A stretch of 43,383 bases of DNA from an uncultured Prevotellaceae bacterium (GCA_900318915.1 ONMI01000010.1:1-43383); one strand, 5' to 3'. Numbered from the stretch's first letter, positions 17,757-27,008 are shown. Numbers and translations: made by a program. Notes: generated by a model not told the origin, from the sequence alone.

Positions 17757-17764
17757 TACCTTTA
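17757..17764 (+). promoter_or_regulatory. Weak -7-like box (TACCTTTA) for the BspA-like gene
   Basis: Matches TAnnTTTG except at the last base and lies 50 nt before the ATG at 17815. No better match was found between the divergent genes. Confidence 0.35.
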
Positions 17765-17814
17765 CACCGCTTTTTTTTAAATTGTTATTACAACCAAGCA
17801 TATTTTTAACCGTT

Positions 17815-18909
17815 ATGAGAACCAAAGCATTGTTATTGCTGGTAGCACTGTTGGCTTTTGTGCAAGGAGCAAAGGCCGATGATGATATCGATGATGATAT
17901 CTTTGAATATGAGGATGATGCCAAAACTATTATTGTTGATTTAGTAATGGGGCAAAACCCCACCACTATTACCATCCCTGCATCGGTAGAGGAGGTGAAA
18001 GAAGGCGCTTTCGCTTATGCCACGAATTTGGAAGAACTCTACATCAAAGGTGACCCTTACTTTGATCCAAATGCATTCGAAAGGGACGGCGATGTGGGAG
18101 GGAGAGATTTATACTATCTCAACCTTGGCAGCAATATGTCACCAACCAACATCCAGAATCTGATTATCAGTATTGGTACTGATAATGCCTTGGAAACCAT
18201 CGATTTGGATGGGTATACTGGCAACCGAACAATGAAATGGACTGCGGGAAGCGCATACCTGAGTGCAAAAGTCGAGGTCCACATGCCTGCCGAGATTGTC
18301 AACGACGAAGTGTTCGGTTCGGCTCAGGTATGGGGACGATTCACGCTCGACCATGACTTGGTGACCTTCTGCGGCAAACAGAGTTTCGGCGATGTCGACA
18401 ATTCCAACTTCCTGTTCTATGTAGCTCAGGAACTGCGAGACGGCTCCGTCTACATAAAGCGTGTGCCCCATATTTACAATGGCCAGGGAATTCTCATTCA
18501 CAATGCGAGCGGCACCGCGACCGTAGCCTATATCCCGCGCGACATGGACCTCAATGGCCAAAGCTATGGAGCCAACATGCTGGTGGGTGTGACAGAACCC
18601 ACCACGATAGGCGAGATCGAGGGCGACAAGACCAACTTTGTGCTTTACGAAGGAAAATTCTACCCCACCTCCGGCGGCACTTTGGGTGCCGGCCGCGCCT
18701 ACCTGCAGGTGCCCACCAGCGAGGTAGCGAATCTGAGTAACCTCGCCATTGTCATGGAGGACGAGGAAGACGGCATCGGAGAGATTACCCGCAAGGAGAC
18801 CGCCCGGCAGCGTGTCGGCTGGTTTACCATTGGCGGACAGCGCCTTAACGACCAGCCCAAGCAGGCCGGCATCTACGTACACAACGGACGCTTGGAGACC
18901 GTAAAATAA
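17815..18909 (+). CDS. Secreted BspA-like protein with Prevotella-type C-terminal tail
   Basis: 364 residues from the ATG at 17815, chosen because it starts a clean signal peptide (MRTKALLLLVALLAFVQGAKA); an in-frame start at 17782 would precede it and lacks support. After an Asp/Glu-rich stretch comes one leucine-rich BspA-like repeat (PTTITIPASVEEVKEGAFAY, ATNLEELYIKGD, about 50-80). The rest resembles the non-repeat portion of such surface proteins. The C-terminus, GWFTIGGQRLNDQP followed by GIYVHNGRLETVK, is a tail type common on Prevotella exported proteins and resembles T9SS sorting tails. The first 470 bases or so are clearly AT-richer than the last 620, as if two sources were joined. 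A 69-residue peptide gene follows after 24 nt. Function unknown; adhesion is a guess from the BspA resemblance. Confidence 0.8.
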   Translation: MRTKALLLLVALLAFVQGAKADDDIDDDIFEYEDDAKTIIVDLVMGQNPTTITIPASVEEVKEGAFAYATNLEELYIKGDPYFDPNAFERDGDVGGRDLYYLNLGSNMSPTNIQNLIISIGTDNALETIDLDGYTGNRTMKWTAGSAYLSAKVEVHMPAEIVNDEVFGSAQVWGRFTLDHDLVTFCGKQSFGDVDNSNFLFYVAQELRDGSVYIKRVPHIYNGQGILIHNASGTATVAYIPRDMDLNGQSYGANMLVGVTEPTTIGEIEGDKTNFVLYEGKFYPTSGGTLGAGRAYLQVPTSEVANLSNLAIVMEDEEDGIGEITRKETARQRVGWFTIGGQRLNDQPKQAGIYVHNGRLETVK

Positions 18910-18933
18910 TCCCCACGAAAAATCATTCGCATC

Positions 18934-19143
18934 ATGAAAGAGAAAAAGACATACCTACAGCCCGCTACCGAGGTGTTATCAGTGGCCGCAATGCTCATGA
19001 ACAGTTATGACGCTGGCACTGAATCGGGCCTTATCGACATATCCAACGGCAAGAAGGTAGACGCCGGCATGGGACAGGCCAACGGCAGCGGCATCTTCGA
19101 CAGTGGTGAGGGCGACGACCGGTCACCCATCTGGGACGAGTAA
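18934..19143 (+). CDS. Small 69-residue conserved-type peptide, function unknown
   Basis: The peptide begins MKEKKTYLQPATEVLSVAAM, a pattern (basic start, Tyr-x-x-Pro, short hydrophobic strand) I associate with small Bacteroidales proteins of unknown function. The remainder is Gly/Asp/Ser-rich and acidic, ending DDRSPIWDE. It has no clear signal peptide, though the basic start plus the strand VLSVAAMLM might act as a weak membrane anchor. The ATG is 24 nt after the preceding stop and a terminator follows 44 nt after its own stop, so it is the last gene of a two-gene transcript. Codon usage matches the GC-rich surroundings. I do not know what it does. Confidence 0.7.
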   Translation: MKEKKTYLQPATEVLSVAAMLMNSYDAGTESGLIDISNGKKVDAGMGQANGSGIFDSGEGDDRSPIWDE

Positions 19144-19187
19144 CAAGCACGGCAGGCCGCACCGCGGCACCGCCATCATACCTATCA

Positions 19188-19226
19188 AGAGGGGGAGGCC
19201 TGAAAGGGCGCTCCCCCTCTCTTTTT
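19188..19226 (+). terminator. Intrinsic terminator
   Basis: A perfect 10-bp GC-rich stem (19188-19197 with 19211-19220) is followed by CTTTTT. It closes the two-gene unit 17815-19143. Confidence 0.85.
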
Positions 19227-19313
19227 GGCGTCAGCAGCACCGAAAACGACCATTTGCGCACCACCATTTGAAAAAAAGAAGCGGCAAGAAGGCCGATGTC
19301 GGATTTTTTTTCT

Positions 19314-19321
19314 TATTTTTG
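19314..19321 (+). promoter_or_regulatory. Bacteroidetes -7 box (TATTTTTG) for dxs
   Basis: Perfect TAnnTTTG match 44 nt before the dxs ATG; probably drives dxs-trkA-trkH and perhaps manA. Confidence 0.75.
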
Positions 19322-19365
19322 CAAGTTGGAGCAATTAACACAATTGCAGAAAGAACCACTGATTA

Positions 19366-21264
19366 ATGGAAAACAACAAAAAGTCACTGCTCGAAAGCAT
19401 CAACGTGCCCTCCGACCTGCGCCAGCTCAGCGTGGAGCAGCTGCCCCAACTGTGCGACGAACTCCGACAGATGATTGTGAACGAGCTCTCGGTCAATCCG
19501 GGACACCTCGCTTCCAGTCTCGGAGTGGTGGAGATAACGGTGGCCCTGCACTACGTGCTCGACACCCCCCACGACCGCATCGTATGGGATGTGGGGCACC
19601 AGGCCTACGGGCACAAGATACTAACCGGCCGGCGCGACCGGTTCTGCACCAACCGAAAACTGCACGGACTCATGCCCTTCCCCTCGCCCCGGGAGAGCGA
19701 ATACGACACCTTCACCTGCGGCCATGCCTCCAACTCCATCTCGGCAGCCCTCGGCATGGCGGTGGCCGCCAAGCTGCGCAAAGACAAGACACAGCATGTG
19801 GTGGCCGTGATAGGCGACGGCGCCATGAGCGGCGGTCTGGCCTATGAGGGACTGAACAATGTGTCGTCGAGCGACAACGACATGCTCATCATTCTCAACG
19901 ACAACGACATGAGCATCGACCACTCCGTGGGCGGCATGCAGCAGTATCTGCTCAACCTCAACACCAACAAGACCTACAACGACCTGCGCTACCAGCTCTC
20001 GCAGTGGCTCAACCGCCGCGGCATGCTCAGCGACAACCGCCGCCATGGTCTGATACGCCTCAACAACGCCATCAAGTCGGCCATCAGCCATCAGCAGAAT
20101 GTGTTCGAGGGCATGAACATACGCTACTTCGGACCCTTCGACGGGCACGACGTGAAGGAGATAGTGCGCCTGCTGCGCCAACTGAAAGACATGAAGGGCC
20201 CCAAGCTGCTCCACCTGCACACCATCAAGGGCAAGGGCTACGAGCCCGCCGAGAAAGCCGCCACCGTGTGGCATGCACCCGGCAAGTTCAACGTGGAGAC
20301 CGGCGAGCGCATACACAGCGAGGAGACGGGCGTCCCGCCCAAATACCAGGACGTGTTCGGCCATACCCTCCTTGAGCTAGCCCGCCAGAACAGCCGCATC
20401 GTAGGCGTCACCCCTGCCATGCCCACCGGCTGCTCCATGAACATCATGATGGAGGCCCTGCCCGCACGCACCTTCGATGTGGGCATCGCCGAGGGCCACG
20501 CCGTGACCTTCTCGGCCGGCATGGCCTCCGACGGTCTGCAGCCCTTCTGCAACATCTACAGCGCTTTCTCGCAACGGGCCTACGACAATATCATACACGA
20601 CGCCGCCCTGCTGCGGCTGCCCGTGGTAATCTGTCTGGACCGCGCCGGACTGGTGGGCGAGGACGGCCCCACCCACCACGGCGCCTTCGACATGGCCTTC
20701 CTGCGCCCCATTCCCCACCTCACCATCGCATCGCCCATGAACGAGCACGAGCTGCGCCGGCTTATGTATACTGCACAGTTGCCCGACAAGGGCACCTTCG
20801 TGATACGCTACCCGCGCGGCCGCGGCGAGCTGGTCGACTGGCAATGTCCACTCGAAGAGATTGAGGTGGGCACCGGCCGCCGACTCGCCGACGGCACCGA
20901 TGTGGCCGTGCTCAGCATAGGACCCATCGGCAACCATGTGACCCGCGTCATCAACCGCCTGCGCGAGGAAGGCAATCCCCTGAGCGTGGCCCACTACGAC
21001 ATGCGCTTCGTGAAACCCCTCGACGAGCGGTTGCTCGAAGAGGTGGCCGCCCGCTTCAGCCGCATCATCACCCTCGAGGACGGTTGCCGCGCCGGCGGTT
21101 TCGGCAGCGCCGTGACCGAGTGGATGGCCGACCACGGCCACCATCCCTCCATCGTGCGTCTGGGACTGCCCGACGAGTTTGTGGAGCACGGCTCCGTGGC
21201 CGAGCTGCAGGCCCTCGCCGGCATCGACCCCGAATCTATCTACCAAGCCATCATACGGTCATGA
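19366..21264 (+). CDS. dxs: 1-deoxy-D-xylulose-5-phosphate synthase
   Basis: DXS condenses pyruvate and glyceraldehyde 3-phosphate, the first step of the MEP isoprenoid pathway and a source of thiamin and pyridoxal precursors; it is a cytosolic, thiamin-diphosphate-dependent homodimer. The 632 residues show the N-terminal [17 protein letters not shown], the ThDP/Mg motif GDGAMSGG (about 150-157) with its partner NDNDMSID (about 183-190), the central [18 protein letters not shown] with the catalytic Glu (about 376), and [19 protein letters not shown]. Length is normal. The stop overlaps the trkA start by 4 nt (ATGA), so translation of the two is probably coupled. Assignment is firm. Confidence 0.97.
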   Translation: MENNKKSLLESINVPSDLRQLSVEQLPQLCDELRQMIVNELSVNPGHLASSLGVVEITVALHYVLDTPHDRIVWDVGHQAYGHKILTGRRDRFCTNRKLHGLMPFPSPRESEYDTFTCGHASNSISAALGMAVAAKLRKDKTQHVVAVIGDGAMSGGLAYEGLNNVSSSDNDMLIILNDNDMSIDHSVGGMQQYLLNLNTNKTYNDLRYQLSQWLNRRGMLSDNRRHGLIRLNNAIKSAISHQQNVFEGMNIRYFGPFDGHDVKEIVRLLRQLKDMKGPKLLHLHTIKGKGYEPAEKAATVWHAPGKFNVETGERIHSEETGVPPKYQDVFGHTLLELARQNSRIVGVTPAMPTGCSMNIMMEALPARTFDVGIAEGHAVTFSAGMASDGLQPFCNIYSAFSQRAYDNIIHDAALLRLPVVICLDRAGLVGEDGPTHHGAFDMAFLRPIPHLTIASPMNEHELRRLMYTAQLPDKGTFVIRYPRGRGELVDWQCPLEEIEVGTGRRLADGTDVAVLSIGPIGNHVTRVINRLREEGNPLSVAHYDMRFVKPLDERLLEEVAARFSRIITLEDGCRAGGFGSAVTEWMADHGHHPSIVRLGLPDEFVEHGSVAELQALAGIDPESIYQAIIRS

Positions 21265-22604
21265 AAATCATCATTGTAGGCGCCTACGCCATCGGTACCC
21301 ATCTGGCCAAGTTGCTGTCGCGCAACAACCACGACACCGTGCTCATCGACTCCGACGAGGAACGGCTCTCGAGCATCAACAGCGACTACGACCTCATGAC
21401 GATACAGGCCTCGGCGTCAAGACTGCGCACCCTGAAAGACGCCGGCGTGAACGGCGCCGACCTCTTCATCGCCGTCACCCCCGACGAGAACCTCAATATG
21501 AACGCCTGCATGCTGGCCAAGGCCCTGGGCGCCAAGCGCACCGTGGCCAAGGTGGACAACTTCGAGTATACCGACCCCAAACTGCGCAGCGTGTTCAACA
21601 ATGTGGGCATCACCTCGCTCATCAACCCCGAGAACCTGGCTGCCTACGATATCGCCAACGGACTGAAGATGTCGTGGGTGCGGCAGCGCTGGGAGGTGCA
21701 CGACGGTGCCCTCATCATGCTCGGCATCAAGCTGCGCGATACCTGCCAGGTGCTCAACCAGCCCCTCAAGGACCTGTGCAAGCCCGAGTCGCCCTATCAC
21801 ATCGTGGCCATCAAGCACGGCAACGAGACCATCATACCGCGCGGCGACGATGTGCTCTCGCTCAACGACATCGCCTACTTCATGACCACCCGCAACTACA
21901 TACCCTTCATCCGCAAGATTGTGGGCAAGGAGCACTATGTAGACGTGAAAAACGTGATGATTATGGGCGGCGGCGCCACGGCTGCACGCGCCACCACACT
22001 GATGCCCGAATACATGAAAATCAAGATATTCGAGAGCAACGAGGCCCGCTGCGAGCAACTCAACGAGATTATCGACACCGACCGCGCCATGGTGATACAC
22101 GGCGACGGCCGCGACATAGGACTGCTCCTGGAGGAGGGCATCAAGAACACCCAGGCCTTCGTGGCCCTGACGGGCAACGCCGAGACCAACATCCTGGCCT
22201 GCCTCACCGCCAAACGCATGGGTGTGCGCAAGACGGTGGCCATGGTGGAGAATTTCGACTACGCCAGCATGGCAGAGAGTCTCGATATCGGCACCATCAT
22301 CAACAAGAAGGCGCTGGCCGCCAGCCACATCTACCAGATGATGCTCGACGCCGACGTGAACAACATCCACTTCCTCATGTCGGCCAACGCCGATGTGGCC
22401 GAGTTTACCGCCATGCCCAACTCGAAGGTGACGCGCAAGCGGGTGTTTGAACTGGGGCTGCCCAAGGGCACCACGATAGGCGGTCTGGTGCGCAACGGCG
22501 AGGGCCAGCTGGTGAGCGGCGGCACGCAGATACAGGCCGGCGACTCGGTGGTGGTGTTCTGCCACGACATCAACATGTCGAAAATAGAGAAATTCTTCAA
22601 ATAA
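21261..22604 (+). CDS. trkA: Trk potassium uptake system regulatory protein TrkA
   Basis: TrkA is the cytosolic nucleotide-binding gating subunit of the Trk K+ channel. The 447 residues contain two RCK modules, each a Rossmann-like TrkA_N domain plus a TrkA_C domain. The first begins [19 protein letters not shown] (a glycine turn in which the middle glycine is Tyr9), the second at about 230 ([14 protein letters not shown]). The acidic residue ending strand 2 (LIDSDEERL, about 28-36) fits NAD(H) binding. The ATG at 21261 overlaps the dxs stop; the frame is open upstream but that part only mirrors dxs in another frame. trkH follows after 15 nt. Confidence 0.95.
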   Translation: MKIIIVGAYAIGTHLAKLLSRNNHDTVLIDSDEERLSSINSDYDLMTIQASASRLRTLKDAGVNGADLFIAVTPDENLNMNACMLAKALGAKRTVAKVDNFEYTDPKLRSVFNNVGITSLINPENLAAYDIANGLKMSWVRQRWEVHDGALIMLGIKLRDTCQVLNQPLKDLCKPESPYHIVAIKHGNETIIPRGDDVLSLNDIAYFMTTRNYIPFIRKIVGKEHYVDVKNVMIMGGGATAARATTLMPEYMKIKIFESNEARCEQLNEIIDTDRAMVIHGDGRDIGLLLEEGIKNTQAFVALTGNAETNILACLTAKRMGVRKTVAMVENFDYASMAESLDIGTIINKKALAASHIYQMMLDADVNNIHFLMSANADVAEFTAMPNSKVTRKRVFELGLPKGTTIGGLVRNGEGQLVSGGTQIQAGDSVVVFCHDINMSKIEKFFK

Positions 22605-22619
22605 CGGCACCGGCAAGCG

Positions 22620-24077
22620 ATGATCAACTTCAAGATTATATACAAAATCATCGGCACGCTGCTCTTCATCGAGGCGGCCATGATGATGTGGTGTCTTGGC
22701 CTCTCCATCTACCTGCACGAGAAAGACATGCTGGCCTTTCTCATCTCCATCGCAGTGACCGTGCTGGGCGGCGTGGGATTCCGACGCCTGGGCCGCGGCG
22801 ACGACAGAACACTGGGCCGCCGCGAGGCATATCTGCTGGTCACCCTCACTTGGATTATCTTCAGTCTGTTCGGCTCGCTGCCCTTCATGCTGAGCGGCAC
22901 CATCACCAATTTCACCGATGCTTACTTCGAGACCATCTCCGGCTTCACCACCACCGGCTGCAGCATCATCGACGATGTGGAGGTGCTGCCCCATGCCACG
23001 CTCTTCTGGCGCACCATGACCCAGTGGATAGGCGGATTGGGAATCGTGTTCTTCACCATCGCAATCATCCCCTCGCTCGTGGGCGGCAACGTGAAGGTGT
23101 TCTCGGCCGAAGCCACCGGTCCCATACGCGCCAAGATGCACCCCCGCCTGGGCACCACGGCCAAGTGGATATGGAGCATCTACTTCCTGCTCACCATTGG
23201 CTGCGCCGCATGCTACTACCTGGCAGGCATGGGACTCTTCGACTGTCTCAACTATGCCATGACCACCACGGCCACGGGCGGCTTCTCCACCCACAATGCC
23301 AGCACCGGCTACTTCCACAACCCCTACATCGACTACACGGCCATCGTGTTCATGTTTCTCTCGGGCACCAGTTTCACCTTGCTCTACACCACGCTCTTCA
23401 AAGGCCGCATACGCCAGTTTGTAAAGAACACGGAGTTCCGCTTCTACCTCTTCGCGGTGCTGGGGGCGGCGCTGCTCATCACCATCGTACTGTGCCATGA
23501 GAACGGCTATCACCCCATCGACGCCATCCGCGTGAGCCTCTTCCAGGTCACCTCGATGATTACCACCACCGGCATCTTCAACGACGATGCCGCCAAGTGG
23601 CACCACATCACCTGGGTCATCCTGAGCTTCTGCATGTTCCTGGGCGGCTGTTCGGGCTCTACAAGCGGCGGTTTCAAGAGCATACGCATGGTGATGCTGC
23701 TCAACATCCTGCGCAATGAGATAAAGCGCATCCTGCACCCCAGGGCCGTGCTGCCCGTGAAGGTGAACGACAACACCATCTCCTACTCCTACCAGGTGTC
23801 GCTGCTGGCCTTCTTCACCGCCTATACGCTGCTGTGCCTCATCACTTACTTCTGCATGATCCTGACGGGGGTTGACAGCACCAACTCCATCACCATCGCC
23901 CTGAGCTGCGCCAGCAACGTGGGTCCCACCCTGAGTCTGGACATAGGGCCCTCCATGTCGTGGGCCGTGCTGCCCGCCACCGTGAAGTGGCTGCTCTCGC
24001 TGCTCATGCTCATGGGCCGTCTGGAAATCTTCACCGTGGTGGTACTCTTCACCACCTCATTCTGGAAGGAGAATTAA
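22620..24077 (+). CDS. trkH: Trk potassium uptake channel subunit TrkH
   Basis: The membrane pore of the Trk K+ transporter. 485 residues, with about ten hydrophobic membrane segments. The four pore loops are visible: ISGFTTTGCSII (about 107-118), ATTATGGFSTHNAS (about 218-231), TSMITTTGIFNDD (about 311-323) and SCASNVGPTLSLD (about 430-442); each supplies a filter segment around a central glycine. It pairs with trkA directly upstream (15 nt). The short gap to manA (43 nt) leaves cotranscription possible. Confidence 0.95.
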   Translation: MINFKIIYKIIGTLLFIEAAMMMWCLGLSIYLHEKDMLAFLISIAVTVLGGVGFRRLGRGDDRTLGRREAYLLVTLTWIIFSLFGSLPFMLSGTITNFTDAYFETISGFTTTGCSIIDDVEVLPHATLFWRTMTQWIGGLGIVFFTIAIIPSLVGGNVKVFSAEATGPIRAKMHPRLGTTAKWIWSIYFLLTIGCAACYYLAGMGLFDCLNYAMTTTATGGFSTHNASTGYFHNPYIDYTAIVFMFLSGTSFTLLYTTLFKGRIRQFVKNTEFRFYLFAVLGAALLITIVLCHENGYHPIDAIRVSLFQVTSMITTTGIFNDDAAKWHHITWVILSFCMFLGGCSGSTSGGFKSIRMVMLLNILRNEIKRILHPRAVLPVKVNDNTISYSYQVSLLAFFTAYTLLCLITYFCMILTGVDSTNSITIALSCASNVGPTLSLDIGPSMSWAVLPATVKWLLSLLMLMGRLEIFTVVVLFTTSFWKEN

Positions 24078-24120
24078 CCGGAATGCTACCGAGATATAAA
24101 CTATATACAAGCCAAAAGAA

Positions 24121-25083
24121 ATGCAACCTTTAACATTTGAACCGCTGCTCGTATCCACCATCTGGGGCGGCGACAAAATCATTCCTTTCAAACAGCTGCA
24201 CACCCACCAGAAACAGGTGGGCGAGAGTTGGGAAATCTCCGGAGTGGAGGGCAGTGAGACCGTTGTGGCCGAAGGCCCCTACAAAGGCAGGCATCTGAAC
24301 GAACTGGTGAAAGAGCTGAAAGGCCAGCTCGTGGGCCATGACAACTACCGCCGCTTCGGCGATGAGTTTCCGCTGCTCATCAAGTTTATCGATGCCCAGC
24401 GCGACCTCTCCATCCAGGTGCATCCCAGCGACGAGATAGCCCGCCGCCAGGGCAAGCACCGCGGCAAGACGGAGATGTGGTACATCATGAAGTCGGACCC
24501 CAAGGCCCATCTGCACGCCGGACTGAAGAAAGCCATCACCCCCGAACAATACAAGCAGATGGTGGCCGACGACACCATCGTCGACGCCATAGCCGACTAT
24601 GAGGTGCACGAGGGCGACTGCTTCTTCCTGCCCGCCGGCCGCATACACAGCATCGGCGCCGGCTGCTTCCTGGCCGAGATACAGCAGACGAGCGACGTAA
24701 CCTACCGCATCTACGACTTCAAGCGCAAGGACGCCAACGGCCACTACCGCGAGCTGCACACCGACCTGGCCGCCGAGTGCATCGACTACCGCGTGCAGCC
24801 CGACTACCGCACGGAGTATGTGCCGATGAAGAACGAGGGGGTGTCGCTGGTGCACTGCGACTATTTCCACACTGCCGTGTACGACCTCAACGAGCCCATG
24901 CTGCTCGACTACAGCGAGCTCGACAGCTTCGTGATTCTCGTGGTGCTCGAGGGCGAGGGCAAGGCGGTGGACAATGAGGGCAACGAGACAACGCTCCGCG
25001 CCGGCAGCACCCTGCTGGTGCCGGCCAGCACGCAGACCCTGCAGATTACGGGCACCGTGAAATTTCTGGAAACCTACGTTTAG
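24121..25083 (+). CDS. manA: Mannose-6-phosphate isomerase, class I (ManA type)
   Basis: Zinc enzyme interconverting mannose 6-phosphate and fructose 6-phosphate, linking mannose use and GDP-mannose/fucose synthesis to glycolysis. The 320 residues are cupin-like; zinc ligands appear in LSIQVHPSD (His101) with KTEMWY (Glu118) and in PAGRIHSIGAG (about His176). GESWEIS (about 34-40) is also typical. This is the short bacterial form, lacking the helical insert of the longer E. coli-type protein. Probably the last gene of the dxs-trkA-trkH run; it faces the DUF4435 gene tail-to-tail 22 nt away, with no hairpin seen between. Confidence 0.93.
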   Translation: MQPLTFEPLLVSTIWGGDKIIPFKQLHTHQKQVGESWEISGVEGSETVVAEGPYKGRHLNELVKELKGQLVGHDNYRRFGDEFPLLIKFIDAQRDLSIQVHPSDEIARRQGKHRGKTEMWYIMKSDPKAHLHAGLKKAITPEQYKQMVADDTIVDAIADYEVHEGDCFFLPAGRIHSIGAGCFLAEIQQTSDVTYRIYDFKRKDANGHYRELHTDLAAECIDYRVQPDYRTEYVPMKNEGVSLVHCDYFHTAVYDLNEPMLLDYSELDSFVILVVLEGEGKAVDNEGNETTLRAGSTLLVPASTQTLQITGTVKFLETYV

Positions 25084-25105
25084 CCCAAACGGACCAAACT
25101 ACAGG

Positions 25106-26155
25106 TCAGTGCTGAGGCTCCTGCTTCTGCTCCGTCACCAAGGCGGCAGAGGCGGGAGTCTTCATATTGTCAAGATAGTGCTGGATGTCGCGCTGCAGCT
25201 GCTTGTACTGCGGCGAGCGCTGGAAGCCGGTGTTCTTGCGCAGCATGGCGAGCGACGACTCGATGCTGTGCTGATAGCACGACAGTTCGTTCTGCATCTG
25301 TGTGGCGTGGATGGCCTTGCTGCGTATCTCCACCTCGCGCTCACGGCGCAGGGTGTCGCACACCTTCTGCACGGCGGGCTGCACCACGGTTTCGAAGAGG
25401 TGGTGCCCCTGTATGTAGAGATAGGTGTTCTCCGGTGTCACGCCCAGGCTCTTCACCTCCTCCTTCAGCGCCAGATAGGTCTCCTTGGCGTCGGGATTGT
25501 CCTGCTGCAGCTCCATCACCTTGCGGTTGGCCTTCCGTTTCACCTTGGCAATGAGTTCGGGAGCCGCCTTGATGGTGAAATGGCCCGGCACCACGACCTT
25601 GTTGAACTCGGCTATGTTGAAACTGCCGTTGCCGGGATAGCGGTGATACCAGATGCTCCACACGAAGAGCGAGAAGATGGCCTTGGAGTAGAGCAGCAGG
25701 TAGGTTTCGAAGTCGAAGATGGAGCGGTCGTTGAGAGTGGCCATCACGCACACCTCATGGAGCGAGGGCGCATAGCACTGGTAGTTTTCTATGGCATAGA
25801 CATAGGTATGAAACACATAGGGACTCTCCAGCACCTTGCTCGAGAGTGCCGTGCTGCCCTGCAGCAGATAGTCGTAGTCGGCGTCGACGCAGGCTATCAT
25901 GTCCTCGCCCACGTGCTCGCCGATGAAGTTCATGAGCACCTGTTTCTTGCCCTTCGAGAGATTCACCTTCGAGGGCAGCATCACCTCGAAGTAGCGCGTC
26001 TCGTCCTCGAAATCACCCAGCACGGTGCGCCAGAAGAACACATCGTCGTAGCTCTCCACATAGGCTACGATGCGTCTTCGGGCTTTCTTCGACCGGAGGC
26101 TGTTGGCCGCGCTGAACCAGTCGGACGAGAGGTTGTCCTTCAGTCTCTTGCTCAT
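25106..26155 (-). CDS. DUF4435 protein with TOPRIM-type motifs (AriB-like)
   Basis: 349 residues of the DUF4435 family. Near the N-terminus it carries motifs expected of a TOPRIM metal-dependent nuclease: a conserved Glu in VAYVESYDDVFFW (Glu34) and the DxD in ACVDADYDYLL (Asp91, Asp93, with Asp95 nearby). The rest is mostly helical and ends in a charged, Gln-rich tail. In the PARIS anti-phage system, AriB is a DUF4435/TOPRIM effector held by the ABC-type ATPase AriA; the gene directly upstream here is such an ATPase, only 3 nt away, so the pair is translationally coupled. Whether this is a true PARIS system or a resident housekeeping relative cannot be told from sequence alone. Family call is good; function is inference. 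Confidence 0.8.
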   Translation of the reverse strand: MSKRLKDNLSSDWFSAANSLRSKKARRRIVAYVESYDDVFFWRTVLGDFEDETRYFEVMLPSKVNLSKGKKQVLMNFIGEHVGEDMIACVDADYDYLLQGSTALSSKVLESPYVFHTYVYAIENYQCYAPSLHEVCVMATLNDRSIFDFETYLLLYSKAIFSLFVWSIWYHRYPGNGSFNIAEFNKVVVPGHFTIKAAPELIAKVKRKANRKVMELQQDNPDAKETYLALKEEVKSLGVTPENTYLYIQGHHLFETVVQPAVQKVCDTLRREREVEIRSKAIHATQMQNELSCYQHSIESSLAMLRKNTGFQRSPQYKQLQRDIQHYLDNMKTPASAALVTEQKQEPQH

Positions 26156-26158
26156 GTA

Positions 26159-26980
26159 TCAGAATCTGTCAGTGATGTCCGACACCTCCGTCACCCGGTC
26201 TATCCATCCGTTCATGATCATGGCCGGCGAGTGGGTGGTGAGTATCAGCTGCACGTTGGGATTCAGCTCCAGCACCATGTCGATGAGCTTCTTCTGCCAT
26301 TCTATGTGAAGGCTCACCTCCGGCTCGTCCATGAAGAGCACATAGTGCTCCTGGTCTTCCACGAGCACGGTGAGCAGGATGGCCAGTATCTGCTTCTCGC
26401 CGCTCGAGAGCTGATAGGGCACCAGCGTCTCGCCTATCTGCGTGAAGCGTATCTCATTCTCCGTGCGGATAATCTTCTTGCCCGTGTCTTCAAACAGCTC
26501 GTCCATCATGTCCTGGAAGCGCTGCTTGGGCTTGGAGAGAGCCTGCGCCTTCTGCGCGGCGTCGGGGCCGCCCTCCTGCAGCACCCCGATGATGCGGTTG
26601 CCGATGTTCACCTGGTAGTCGAGATACTTGCGCTGCAACTGGAAGAGCTGCCAGTCGAGCTCCGTGGCCAGGCTGAGGTCCATGCGGCTCATGGCGTCGA
26701 GGTTGATAAGGGGCCGGTCGAACGACCTGATCACGTCGTAGCGTATCCACTTGGCCTCGCTGGGCGACACCTTCAGGTGCACGCCCTTGAGCATGTGGCT
26801 GTGGTACTCGCCTCCTGCCGAGAGTCCCTTCACCACCTTGTTGATAATGGTGCTCTTGCCCTGTCCGTTGGTGCCGCTCAGGATGTTCACACGGCGGTCC
26901 AGGTTCCACACGATGTGGCGGCGTCCGCTCCACAGCGAGTCAATCTCAATCTGTTCTATGTAGTCGGCGTATTTCTGCAT
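26159..26980 (-). CDS. ABC-type (AAA_15/OLD-like) ATPase, partner of the DUF4435 protein
   Basis: 273 residues from the ATG at 26980 (MQKYADYIEQIEI). A GTG at 27001 would lie inside the promoter box and is rejected. All ABC/SMC-type ATPase motifs are present: Walker A GTNGQGKST (36-44), signature LSSGEKQ (191-197), Walker B VLFMDEPEVSLH (Asp218, Glu219) and switch histidine LILTTHSPAMI (His250). The insert between Walker A and signature is helical (about 95-165). It is not a transporter ATPase; this class includes OLD, RecF-like and AriA proteins. Length is short for AriA as I know it. The gene leads a two-gene unit with the TOPRIM protein. Confidence 0.85.
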   Translation of the reverse strand: MQKYADYIEQIEIDSLWSGRRHIVWNLDRRVNILSGTNGQGKSTIINKVVKGLSAGGEYHSHMLKGVHLKVSPSEAKWIRYDVIRSFDRPLINLDAMSRMDLSLATELDWQLFQLQRKYLDYQVNIGNRIIGVLQEGGPDAAQKAQALSKPKQRFQDMMDELFEDTGKKIIRTENEIRFTQIGETLVPYQLSSGEKQILAILLTVLVEDQEHYVLFMDEPEVSLHIEWQKKLIDMVLELNPNVQLILTTHSPAMIMNGWIDRVTEVSDITDRF

Positions 26981-27000
26981 GGTAGTAATCGTTAACTTCA

Positions 27001-27008
27001 CAAAGGTA
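27001..27008 (-). promoter_or_regulatory. Bacteroidetes -7 box (TACCTTTG), minus strand
   Basis: On the minus strand TACCTTTG lies about 20 nt before the ATPase ATG at 26980, giving a very short leader. It overlaps the alternative GTG start and so decides against it. Confidence 0.7.

Noticed and set aside
21261-21311. Loss of cofactor binding in TrkA because the middle glycine of the first glycine turn is Tyr
   Set aside because: The GAYAIG form, as far as I recall, is usual for Bacteroidales TrkA, and the rest of the domain is intact.
21417-23738. 773-residue minus-strand open frame across trkA and trkH
   Set aside because: Overlaps two well-supported genes completely; no domain, His/Gly/Val/Ala-biased shadow.
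25109-26995. 628-residue plus-strand open frame over the ATPase/DUF4435 genes
   Set aside because: Antisense shadow; the minus-strand genes have complete catalytic motifs and a promoter.
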